DNA from: Bog-756 sp963713625
Lineage (GTDB): Bacteria; Actinomycetota; Acidimicrobiia; Acidimicrobiales; RAAP-2
Direction: 5' to 3'
Assembly (NCBI GenBank): GCA_963713625.1
Contig: CAVQMN010000005.1
Span: forward strand, 1 to 64,000
Length of the DNA stretch: 64,000 bases
The notes beneath the pieces are model-generated. The model had not been told where the DNA came from. It was given only the letters and a program-made list of their open reading frames with translations, and ran no database searches. Below, one piece after another: positions 1-7,193 of the stretch; position 1 is the stretch's first letter; each line of letters opens with the position of its first letter. Made by a program: the position numbers and the translations under genes.

Positions 1-2139
1 TCCGTGGGGATGGATCTGACTCCCTACCAGGCGGAACGGCTCCGTTCCCACACCGGGGGACACCCGTTGTACCTTCGAACCCTGCTTGGTGAACTGAACC
101 CCGCGGATCTCCAGCGAAGCGACGGAAATCTTCCCGCCCCGCGCTCATTGACGTCGTCGGTCACGGCGCGCCTCTCCGAGACACCGGAGTCAGCCCGTGC
201 CCTTGTTGCCGCTATGGCCGTCATCAACCAGCGCGCCCCGCTGACGATGGTGGCCCGTCTGGCGGCTCTCAGTTCCCCGGTCGAGCCGTTCGAGGAGCTC
301 CTGGGCACCGGCTTCGTCCGTTGGGATCCAGAAGAACCCGGCTCTCCTGTTGAGTTCACCCATCCGCTCTACCGCCAGGCCGTCTACGAGGATCTCTCGC
401 CGAGCCGACGCCGCGACCTTCATCATGCCGCTGCCCAGGTCACGAGCCCGGCTGTGGCGCTCTCTCATCGGGTCGCCGCCGCCGACGGGGCCGACGAGAC
501 GCTGGCGGACGAACTGGAGACGAAGGGGCGACGCGAGCTCGATGAGGGACGGAAGACCGAAGCCGGGCGGACCTTTCAGTGGGCGTCGTCGCTGAGTGTC
601 GATTCTGCGGAGGCGAACCGCAGGTTGGTGGACGCCGCCTTGGCCTATGCCAACGGCGGACAGATGAGTCGTGCCGAAGCCCTTCGATCCGACATCGAAT
701 CGTTCGACGACGGTCCCGGCCGCAGCCTGGTGTTGGGGATGCTCGAGTGGGACCAAGGCCACGCAGAGGGTGCCCGGCACTGGCTTCAGCGAGTGGTTGA
801 CGAAGAGGAAGGGGACGAGGTCGAGACCCGCGCCATAACGGCGCGTGCGTTGGCCGAGCTGGCGGAGATGCACATCACCCTGGGTCAGGGAGCTGAGGCC
901 GCTCGGGCTGCCGCTCAGGCCCTCGCGCTGGCGCCTCCGCACACCTCCGCTGAGCGGCTTGCCAACATCCACGCCGCCTTGGCTGAAGGGTATATGCGCG
1001 GGGCAGCATCCGGTCTGACTCGCCTGCGCCAGCGACTGCCACAACCCGCCGACGAGGTACCTGGTGACGAGGTGGACATGCTGGTTGTCCGAGCCACTCT
1101 CGCCCAGTTTGCCGGCCGGATCCAAGCCAGTCTGGCCGACCTGCGCGCCGTGGTGGCGCTCGCCCAACGTGGCTTCATTCCGGTTGAGCTGGCCCGCACC
1201 CACCGGGAGCTAGGCACTGCACTGCTGGCGGTGGGTGAGTGGGACGAGGCGCTGGTGCAGGCTAGGACCGGGTTGGGAATCGCCACCGACGATCCTCGAG
1301 GTGTCGAGGAAGCGGCGTGCCACGGGGTGCTCGCCACGATCCTGGCATACCGTGGTGACACGGAACGTGCTGAGGCGCACGTGGCGGCGGCGGCAGAGTC
1401 AGCGGCTCGCCTCGGAGCCGTCGAAGGCGTCGGAATGGCCCAGATCGCCAGCGCTGCCCTGGGCATGGCCAGCGGTCAACCCGGACGGGTCATCGAGACA
1501 CTCGATCCCCTCACCGCCCTGGCGCCGATGCTGGCCGCCCTGACGTTCTGGCCATCCCACGTGACGGCGCTGATCGAGACCGACCAGCTTGAGCGGGCCC
1601 GGGCCTCCATCGAGGGACTCGAATCAGGGGCAGTGGCCCGGGGACTGACTATGGACGCCCGGCTCCTCGGATTGCGGGCCCGATTGGCAAAGGCCCAGGG
1701 CGAACTCGACCGGGCGGACGAGTTGTTCGCGCTCGCGCTGGACGGATTCGGTCCCGACGATCCGTTCCTCGAAAGGACCCTCTTGCTCCACGCCCACGGC
1801 CAACTACAACTAGATCGAGGCAAACGAACGCACGCAGTTGCGACCCTTCGCGCTGCGTACGACGCACTGCTGTCCGTCGCCGCCGAGCCATTCGCCAGCC
1901 GGGTGCAGTCCGATCTCAAGCGCGCCGGAGCCCGATCCCCCCGGAGATCAGCCAGATCCTCGCTCGATCTGACCGACCGTGAGCGGGACGTGGCCGTACT
2001 CGTGGCGAAGGGATATTCCAACCCTGAAGCGGCAGCGGAGCTCTATGTGAGCCGGAAGGCAATCGAGTATCACCTTCAAAACATCTACGGAAAGCTCGGC
2101 ATTGCCTCGCGCCGGGAGCTGCGCGACCTTGAGTTCTAA
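1..2139 (+). CDS. LuxR-family large regulator, C-terminal part (5' truncated by window edge)
   Basis: The reading frame is open from the first base, so the start lies upstream; the first in-frame GTG is at 4 and gives 711 residues. The last ~60 residues form a LuxR/GerE helix-turn-helix (LTDRERDVAVLVAKGYSNPE, then a KAIEYHLQNIYGKLGI recognition-helix region). The N-terminal part seen here (GGHPLYLRTLL, then THPLYRQAVYEDL) resembles the end of the AAA ATPase module of LAL/MalT-like regulators. The middle is alanine-rich helical repeat sequence of TPR type. The Walker A and B motifs would be outside the window. It is probably an ATP-dependent transcriptional activator; its ligand and targets cannot be told. 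Confidence 0.85.
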   Translation, partial: SVGMDLTPYQAERLRSHTGGHPLYLRTLLGELNPADLQRSDGNLPAPRSLTSSVTARLSETPESARALVAAMAVINQRAPLTMVARLAALSSPVEPFEELLGTGFVRWDPEEPGSPVEFTHPLYRQAVYEDLSPSRRRDLHHAAAQVTSPAVALSHRVAAADGADETLADELETKGRRELDEGRKTEAGRTFQWASSLSVDSAEANRRLVDAALAYANGGQMSRAEALRSDIESFDDGPGRSLVLGMLEWDQGHAEGARHWLQRVVDEEEGDEVETRAITARALAELAEMHITLGQGAEAARAAAQALALAPPHTSAERLANIHAALAEGYMRGAASGLTRLRQRLPQPADEVPGDEVDMLVVRATLAQFAGRIQASLADLRAVVALAQRGFIPVELARTHRELGTALLAVGEWDEALVQARTGLGIATDDPRGVEEAACHGVLATILAYRGDTERAEAHVAAAAESAARLGAVEGVGMAQIASAALGMASGQPGRVIETLDPLTALAPMLAALTFWPSHVTALIETDQLERARASIEGLESGAVARGLTMDARLLGLRARLAKAQGELDRADELFALALDGFGPDDPFLERTLLLHAHGQLQLDRGKRTHAVATLRAAYDALLSVAAEPFASRVQSDLKRAGARSPRRSARSSLDLTDRERDVAVLVAKGYSNPEAAAELYVSRKAIEYHLQNIYGKLGIASRRELRDLEF

Positions 2140-2178
2140 TGGCTGTGACCGCCAACGTTTGCCTCTTCTCCGAGCGAG

Positions 2179-2230
2179 CCGGCGGTTCGCCGGGGCGTCT
2201 TGATCGAGCGACTCCCCGAAAAAATTCGGG
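2179..2230 (+). terminator. Two hairpins after the LuxR gene
   Basis: Two short perfect inverted repeats lie 40-90 bp after the stop: CCGGCG/CGCCGG (2179-2184 and 2188-2193, 3-nt loop) and CCCGAA/TTCGGG (2215-2220 and 2225-2230, 4-nt loop). Neither is followed by a T-run, so a terminator role is only plausible. The rest of 2140-2427 shows no coding sequence I can support. Confidence 0.35.
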
Positions 2231-2427
2231 CGGACCACAGCCGGCCAGGGACCACACGCGACGCGGTGGTGTTTCATGGCGATTCGTCGAGGGCCACGCC
2301 GGTTCCGGCCAGGCAGATGCCGGCCGGCTCGACGGTGCATGATCCTTAACCCTGACGGGTCAAAGCGTCTCCACCTCGCGCCACGACGCGGCCGCATTTC
2401 GCTAAGCAGCGCTGGCCAACTGCGATT

Positions 2428-3024
2428 TCAGCTGACCACGAAGTGCTCGAGCGGGGCAACATCTCCATTGTCCGCCTCACGGAGGGCGACAAGGTACCGC
2501 CGCCGAGTTCCCTCGTCGTCACCCCGGCCGCCAACTGCCCCCCAAGTGAACGCCGGCTGTTTCAGTGCCTCCATCAGGTAGTCAGCAGCCTGACGACCAT
2601 GCCGTCCGTTGCCGTTGGGAAACGGGTGGATGGACACGAGGCGGTGGTGAAACCGGACGGCGACACACAGAGGCTCCTCGTGCTCGGCCCAGATCTTGGA
2701 ATCCTCCACCAGGTCTCGGACGCCAACGGCAATCCGGGCAGGATCGATGCCGATCGATGTCTCGAGCCGCCGATAGGAGCCGGCCCAAGTCCAGACATCG
2801 CCGAACATCGCGCGGTGGAGATCGCGCAGATATTTGTCGTCCAGGAGCGCTTGCAACGTCGGATGTCGCCTTCCATGACGGGCCCTCAGGATGTTCTCCT
2901 GTTCGGCCTCATTCAGTTCGCTACGGGTGGTGATATAGGTCAGCTTCAACCCCTCGCGGTCATCGCCATCGAGTGGGGTGTGGCCGTCGCTGAGCGGAAG
3001 CAGTGGATCGCCAGGGGTGGTCAT
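2428..3024 (-). CDS. Fic/DOC-family protein, mobile mystery protein B
   Basis: 198 residues from an ATG at 3024, chosen because it overlaps the stop of the upstream XRE gene as ATGA (3021-3024). A Fic core is clear: HPFPNGNGRHGR at about residues 133-144, matching HxFx(D/E)GNGRxxR except that Asn137 replaces the acidic residue that coordinates metal in canonical Fic AMP-transferases. An S-x3-E stretch (35-39) faintly resembles the inhibitory helix motif of Fic proteins, but is followed by Ala. Size, motif and pairing with an XRE partner match the 'mobile mystery protein B' family known from mobile regions. Biochemical activity is not established; a toxin-like or regulatory AMPylation role is inference. 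Confidence 0.85.
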   Translation of the reverse strand: MTTPGDPLLPLSDGHTPLDGDDREGLKLTYITTRSELNEAEQENILRARHGRRHPTLQALLDDKYLRDLHRAMFGDVWTWAGSYRRLETSIGIDPARIAVGVRDLVEDSKIWAEHEEPLCVAVRFHHRLVSIHPFPNGNGRHGRQAADYLMEALKQPAFTWGAVGGRGDDEGTRRRYLVALREADNGDVAPLEHFVVS

Positions 3025-3488
3025 CGAGGAGCCGGGGCATTGGGCTGCTCCCACAAGTGGCGCTCGTCGACGAATCGCTCGGCCATCTCCTTCACCAGGG
3101 AGTCGAGCACACCGGGCTCAGGAACCTGATCCTCGAGGGCCATGGTGTGAGTGACGGCGTCGACCTCGGCCTGCGCCCGCAGGCGAGCCTGGCGTTGAAC
3201 CATCTCCTCCAGTGGCTCGTTTGGCACAAAGACGTAGCGAACCTGGCAGTTGAGCGCCTGGGCTGCGCGCTCCAGGGTGTTGAGGCGGATGGAGCCGAGC
3301 TCCTCGGACCGTTCGATCTGGCTGACCCGGGACTGGGTGACCCCCATGCGTTGGCCGAGCTCGGCCGTGGTCATGCCCAGGGCCTCCCTTATGGCCCGGA
3401 CCCAGCCGCGGGGCGGCCTCTGACCAAGGTCGAGGCCAACAAGTCGCTGGTCCAGACGCCTTCTCGCGGTACGACGGGGGCTCCTCAT
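3021..3488 (-). CDS. XRE-family regulator, mobile mystery protein A
   Basis: 155 residues with an HTH_3 domain at about residues 30-85 (GMTTAELGQRMGVTQSRVSQ, then IRLNTLERAAQALNCQVRYV) and a helical tail typical of 'mobile mystery protein A'. It precedes the Fic gene with a 4-bp ATGA overlap, so the two are translationally coupled like a toxin-antitoxin or repressor-effector pair. Near-identical palindromes immediately upstream (3500-3551) are the likely autoregulatory operators. The ATG at 3488 is the longest start; the first ~28 residues are basic and poorly conserved-looking, so a later start is possible. Confidence 0.8.
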   Translation of the reverse strand: MRSPRRTARRRLDQRLVGLDLGQRPPRGWVRAIREALGMTTAELGQRMGVTQSRVSQIERSEELGSIRLNTLERAAQALNCQVRYVFVPNEPLEEMVQRQARLRAQAEVDAVTHTMALEDQVPEPGVLDSLVKEMAERFVDERHLWEQPNAPAPR

Positions 3489-3499
3489 CCCAGCTCCTC

Positions 3500-3551
3500 A
3501 GTAGTAGGATTTGCTACTTAGACTGTCCTCAGAGTAGTACTAAAAGCTACT
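3500..3551. promoter_or_regulatory. Twin palindromic operators between the XRE gene and the transposase gene
   Basis: Two copies of AGTAG-N9-CTACT, at 3500-3518 and 3533-3551, start exactly 33 bp apart (about three helical turns). Both carry the longer form GTAGTA...GCTACTT, so they resemble each other beyond the arms. A related but differently spaced pair, AAGTA...TACTT, sits at 3568-3585. The first lies 12 bp upstream of the XRE start. They are the obvious binding sites for the XRE protein. The second overlaps the first possible start codons of the transposase frame at 3551/3554. Confidence 0.55.
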
Positions 3552-3553
3552 TG

Positions 3554-4921
3554 ATGTCCAGTAACCTAAGTAGTCAATCATACTTGGCCTGCACGAGTGA
3601 ACGGGCGAGCCAAAAAGCAAGAAGCACCTTCGTCCTTGTCCACCCTACTGAGATCCTCCAGGCCCTGGTGGGTCTGAAGGATGTGCAGGTCCTGCGCTAC
3701 GAGCGCCGCGGTCCCCACGTCAGACTCATGGTCGAGCAGGTGCCGGGCGTCGTCCGATGTCCGGCCTGCCATCGACAGGCCCAGATCAAAGAACGGCCGG
3801 TGGTCCACTATGTGGACCTTCCCGTCTACGGGACACCGATGTCGCTGGCCTGGAAGAAGCACCGGATGCGCTGCGTGGATCCGGTGTGTCCCATGAAGTC
3901 CTGGGTGCTCGAGGACCATCGCATCGCGGCCAAGAACTGTTTGCTGACAACCAGGGCGGCCAAGTGGGCAACGGTTCAGGTGGGCGGCGGCCGGACCGTG
4001 TCAGAAGTGGCGGCCGAGCTGGCCTGTGACTGGCACACGGTCAACGACGCCGTCACCACCTACGGGGAGGCCCTCCTCCTTGCCGACCGCAAACGGCTGA
4101 ACAAGACCACCGCCATCGGGCTCGACGAGACCTCCTTCGTCAAACTCGGTTCGCACAGCCACACCGCCTACGCCACCACCGTCGCCGACGTGGAGAACCA
4201 CCAGATCATCGACATCCTCCCCACCCGCAAATACACCGACGTGGCGGGCTGGATCGACAAACAGCCGGTGGCCTGGAAGGAGCGGATCCGCTTCGGGGCC
4301 CTCGACATGTCGGCCACCTACGCCGCCGTGTACACGGTGATCTTGCCCAAGGCCCACCAGGTGGTCGACCCCTTCCATGTCATCTCGCTGGCCAATCGCT
4401 GCCTCGACGCGGTGAGGCGCCGGGTCCAAAACGAACAGACCGGGCACCGGGGCCGAAGAGACGATCCGCTCTATCGGGCTCGACGGGTTCTGCTCCGAAG
4501 CGAAGAGGGGCTCGACGCCAAGGCAACCGCCCGCCTGTGGTCACTACTCGAGCTCGGTGATCCCGGCGCCGAGGTGGCCATCGCCTATCGAATCAAGGAG
4601 CGCCTGCGAGACTTCTACCGGGCGAGCAACCCCGACGAAGCCCGCCAGCTGCTCAAAGAACTCCAAGCCCACTGCATGCGACGGGCCATGCCCCCCGAGG
4701 TCCAAAAGCTGGGACGAACAATCCGAGACTGGTTCGACAAGATCGCCAACTTCCACCTGGCCAGGGTGTCCAACGGGCCCACCGAAGCCCTCAACAACCT
4801 GATCAAGCGCATCAAGCGGATCGGCTTCGGGTTCCGCAACTTCGAGAACTACCGGATCCGAGCCCTGCTCTACGCCGGCAAGCCGAACTGGCGAGTGCTG
4901 GGCTCGATCGTCGTCCGATGA
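3554..4921 (+). CDS. ISL3-family transposase
   Basis: 455 residues from ATG 3554 (TTG 3551 also possible). The N-terminal zinc ribbon has C-x2-C (~69-72) and C-x4-C (~107-112); an HTH region follows (GRTVSEVAAELACDWHTVND). The DDE catalytic residues are Asp~190 (GLDETSF), Asp~250 (ALDMSATY) and Glu~411 (SNGPTEALNN), followed by the basic RIKRIGFGFRNFENYR tail usual for ISL3. The family-like sequence begins only near residue 30 (HPTEILQALVGL), so the first ~28 residues may be flanking DNA read in frame. No internal stop or frameshift is seen, so the protein could be active. Confidence 0.9.
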   Translation: MSSNLSSQSYLACTSERASQKARSTFVLVHPTEILQALVGLKDVQVLRYERRGPHVRLMVEQVPGVVRCPACHRQAQIKERPVVHYVDLPVYGTPMSLAWKKHRMRCVDPVCPMKSWVLEDHRIAAKNCLLTTRAAKWATVQVGGGRTVSEVAAELACDWHTVNDAVTTYGEALLLADRKRLNKTTAIGLDETSFVKLGSHSHTAYATTVADVENHQIIDILPTRKYTDVAGWIDKQPVAWKERIRFGALDMSATYAAVYTVILPKAHQVVDPFHVISLANRCLDAVRRRVQNEQTGHRGRRDDPLYRARRVLLRSEEGLDAKATARLWSLLELGDPGAEVAIAYRIKERLRDFYRASNPDEARQLLKELQAHCMRRAMPPEVQKLGRTIRDWFDKIANFHLARVSNGPTEALNNLIKRIKRIGFGFRNFENYRIRALLYAGKPNWRVLGSIVVR

Positions 4922-4952
4922 GGTGCTGGACCCCGCCAGAATCCGAAGAGCC
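3554..4952 (+). mobile_element. ISL3-type insertion sequence, right end visible, left end not found
   Basis: The right terminus is proposed at 4952: the reverse complement of 4933-4952 begins GGCTCTTCGGATTCTGGCGG, and a GGCTCTTCG start is typical of ISL3 ends. It lies 31 bp after the transposase stop. I cannot find a matching end between 3400 and 3640, nor a copy of the 8 bp following the right end (4953-4960) as target duplication. The left end has therefore probably been lost or has diverged. The left coordinate given is the transposase start, not a true boundary. Confidence 0.6.
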
Positions 4953-5041
4953 ACTGATGAGGTGGATTGGAAAATGTAGTCACGAACGGAAGTCAAGCGA
5001 ATAGCAATTGGACAGAACGTGCCTCTGACCTGGAATTTCAG

Positions 5042-5114
5042 TGGGCCGTGCGAGTCTCGATCTCGCCACCTTGGGATTAAAAGTCCCCTGCTCTACCCGA
5101 TGAGCTAACGGCCC
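5042..5114 (-). tRNA. tRNA-Lys (anticodon TTT)
   Basis: On the minus strand a 73-nt cloverleaf runs from GGGCCGT (5') to ACGGCCC plus discriminator A. The D-stem is GCTC/GAGC, the anticodon loop is CTTTTAA giving anticodon TTT, and the T-stem is GCGAG/CTCGC. CCA is not encoded. The T-loop reads ATCGAGA, so position 54 is A instead of the nearly universal T, and the first anticodon-stem pair is G-A. The sequence 3' of the gene is the mobile patch containing the insertion sequence. Confidence 0.9.
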
Positions 5115-5284
5115 GCCGAGGAGCGTACCGGCTCTGTTCCGGGTGGTCGGACGAGGGCCCGTTGCTCCGGGTGCTCGGGGCGGTGGCTGCCGATCCCTGC
5201 TCTCGTCTGAACGACCAGGTCGGCTCTTCCTGTGGTGCCATGATCGGAAGGAAGAGGTGACGATTCGACCAGGAGCAGCCGCCC

Positions 5285-5995
5285 GTGTCCGAGCTCGACA
5301 ATCCGGTGTGGTGGGCCCTCAACGGAGCGCAACGGGGCCTCGGCGCCGTCACTCCGTTGGCGGCCCACTTCCAGGTGGACATCTCTCCCTTCGCCGCTTT
5401 TTCGGGACCCCCCGCCCCGGAGCACTGGCTGGACTTGGCCGGCCTGCTCGGCAACGAAGGGGTGGCGGCCATTACCGGAGAGGTCGCGCCGCCTCCAACG
5501 GGGTGGCGCCTGCTTCGGGAACTGCCCGTCGTCCAGATGGTCTGCCAGCGACTCCGTCCACCCGCTGGTACCGCGTCGTCAGGCCGATCGGCCGAGGACG
5601 ACGTGCCGGTGGCTTTGGGGGAAGCCGACGTCGCCGACATGCTGGCGCTGGCCGCGGAGGCACAGCCCGGGCCGTTCCTTCCCCGGACGGTCGAATTCGG
5701 CGGCTACGTCGGTATTCGCAGAGGGGGCCGGCTGGTGGCCATGGCCGGCGAACGCATGCAGCCACCGGGGTTCGTCGAGGTCAGCGCAGTGGCGACCGAG
5801 CCCGGCTCGCGAGGCCAGGGCCTGGCCGAGCTTCTGGTCCGGACGGTGGTGGCGTCGGTCGTCGACCGCGGCGCCGTCCCCTTCCTGCACGCATCAAGTG
5901 ATAACACCGCAGCGATTCGCCTCTATGAGCGGCTGGGCTTCAGCCTCCGTCGGGCTGTCACGGTCATGGTGGTCCAGGCGCCCGCCGACCGGTAG
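5285..5995 (+). CDS. GNAT-family N-acetyltransferase (FR47-like)
   Basis: 236 residues from GTG 5285. The C-terminal half carries the acetyl-CoA binding core: VEVSAVATEPGSRGQGLAEL supplies the (R/Q)xxGx(G/A) loop, and NTAAIRLYERLGFSLRRAV is the usual final beta-alpha segment. The N-terminal ~110 residues look like a degenerate first GNAT-type domain or a substrate-recognition region. It is the last plus-strand gene before the convergent beta-propeller lipoprotein. The acceptor substrate cannot be predicted. No gene is seen in 5115-5284. Confidence 0.8.
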   Translation: MSELDNPVWWALNGAQRGLGAVTPLAAHFQVDISPFAAFSGPPAPEHWLDLAGLLGNEGVAAITGEVAPPPTGWRLLRELPVVQMVCQRLRPPAGTASSGRSAEDDVPVALGEADVADMLALAAEAQPGPFLPRTVEFGGYVGIRRGGRLVAMAGERMQPPGFVEVSAVATEPGSRGQGLAELLVRTVVASVVDRGAVPFLHASSDNTAAIRLYERLGFSLRRAVTVMVVQAPADR

Positions 5996-6063
5996 TCCTT
6001 CGGCTGACGGCCGGAACGCCGGAGACAACGGCGCCCCCGGTTGGCAGCCCGTGCCGGTGCCGT

Positions 6064-7113
6064 TCAGCCTGCCCTTGACCCACCCACGGCGATGACCACG
6101 GCCGATGGCTGGTTTCCGACGTGCAGCTTGGCGATCACCTTGCCGGTGGCCAGGTCCATGTGGATCAGTGTCCCGTTGGCGCCGCACACCCACACGGTCG
6201 TGCCCCCCGGCGCCACGGCCAATGCCTCGGCGGTCGTTCCGACGTTGATGGCCGCTCCGGGCGTCAGGGTGGCGACGTTGAACGGCGTCACACTGTCTCC
6301 GCCGCTGATGTAGGCCACGCCGGATCCGGGCGCAGCGGCGATGTCGGTGGGATTGCCGCCCACACCCACCGCCGCTCCCGGCACCATTGACGACAGGTTC
6401 ACCGGCGTCACCGAGGTGGTCTGGAAGTCCGCCACCAACGCGGTCGTGGCGGTGGGGGCGATGAAGACGGCTGACGGCTCCGGGCCGACCGGAACCGGGC
6501 TGCCTACGGCGAGGGACGGAAGGGCGACGGGGGAGATCGTGCCGTCCTCGTAGTTGGCCACCAGGGCGAGGGTGCCCTTCGGTGACACCGTTACCGCCAC
6601 CGGTTGCTGGCCGACGGCGATCTGCCGCCCTGGCCGCAGCGACGGCAGGGACAGCGGCGTGACCGAGTTGTCCCCGAAGTTGGCCACCAGGGCCATGGTG
6701 CCGCCCGGTGTGACGGCGACAGCATCAGGCTCGAGTCCCACGGTCGCCTGTCGGACGACCTTCCCGGATGCCACGTCGATCTCCGAGACGGTGTCCTCCC
6801 CTTTGTTCGCCACCAGAACGTCTTTGCCGTTGGGCGTGACGGCCAGAGCCGCGGGAAGCGTTCCCGTGATGACCGGGGTCTGCACCCTGGAAGTCACCGT
6901 GTCGACCACGGCCACCGTGTTGCCCGGATTGGCCACACTGGCCCCGGTGGCGACATAGGCGGTAGGAGTGGATGGCGTCGCCGCTGCCGAGCCGGAGGTA
7001 CAGCCGGACAGCAGGCCGCCGGTCAGGCACAGCCCACCGGTTGCCACCAGCGATCCCAGGCCCCGGCGAGACAGGAGGAGACTCGGGCCGGCCTGACGGG
7101 CCGTCAACGGCAC
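6064..7113 (-). CDS. YVTN-type beta-propeller lipoprotein
   Basis: GTG 7113 is preferred (349 residues) because it removes overlap with the upstream aminotransferase gene and places a signal peptide at the N-terminus. An SRRGLG motif resembles a twin-arginine signal, and the lipobox is LLSGC followed by a Ser/Ala/Thr/Pro-rich linker. The rest is about seven ~42-residue repeats (VAVTPGGTMALVANFGDNSV and variants), each built on PxAVAVxPxGxxALVAN, as in YVTN beta-propeller proteins. It is predicted to be an exported, lipid-anchored seven-blade propeller with a binding or scaffold role. An in-frame start at 7242 also exists but would run into the neighbouring gene. Confidence 0.85.
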   Translation of the reverse strand: MPLTARQAGPSLLLSRRGLGSLVATGGLCLTGGLLSGCTSGSAAATPSTPTAYVATGASVANPGNTVAVVDTVTSRVQTPVITGTLPAALAVTPNGKDVLVANKGEDTVSEIDVASGKVVRQATVGLEPDAVAVTPGGTMALVANFGDNSVTPLSLPSLRPGRQIAVGQQPVAVTVSPKGTLALVANYEDGTISPVALPSLAVGSPVPVGPEPSAVFIAPTATTALVADFQTTSVTPVNLSSMVPGAAVGVGGNPTDIAAAPGSGVAYISGGDSVTPFNVATLTPGAAINVGTTAEALAVAPGGTTVWVCGANGTLIHMDLATGKVIAKLHVGNQPSAVVIAVGGSRAG

Positions 7114-7193
7114 GAGTCCGGGACGGTGGCGCCCGGCGCCCGGACCAGACGGATCATCGGGCGATTGTAGGTGCTGCAGATGGACCGGCCCGC

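Noticed and set aside
2140..3553. A second copy of the tRNA-Lys 3' end as an attachment site
   Set aside because: Scanning by eye found no duplicate of the terminal tRNA sequence on the far side of the mobile patch.
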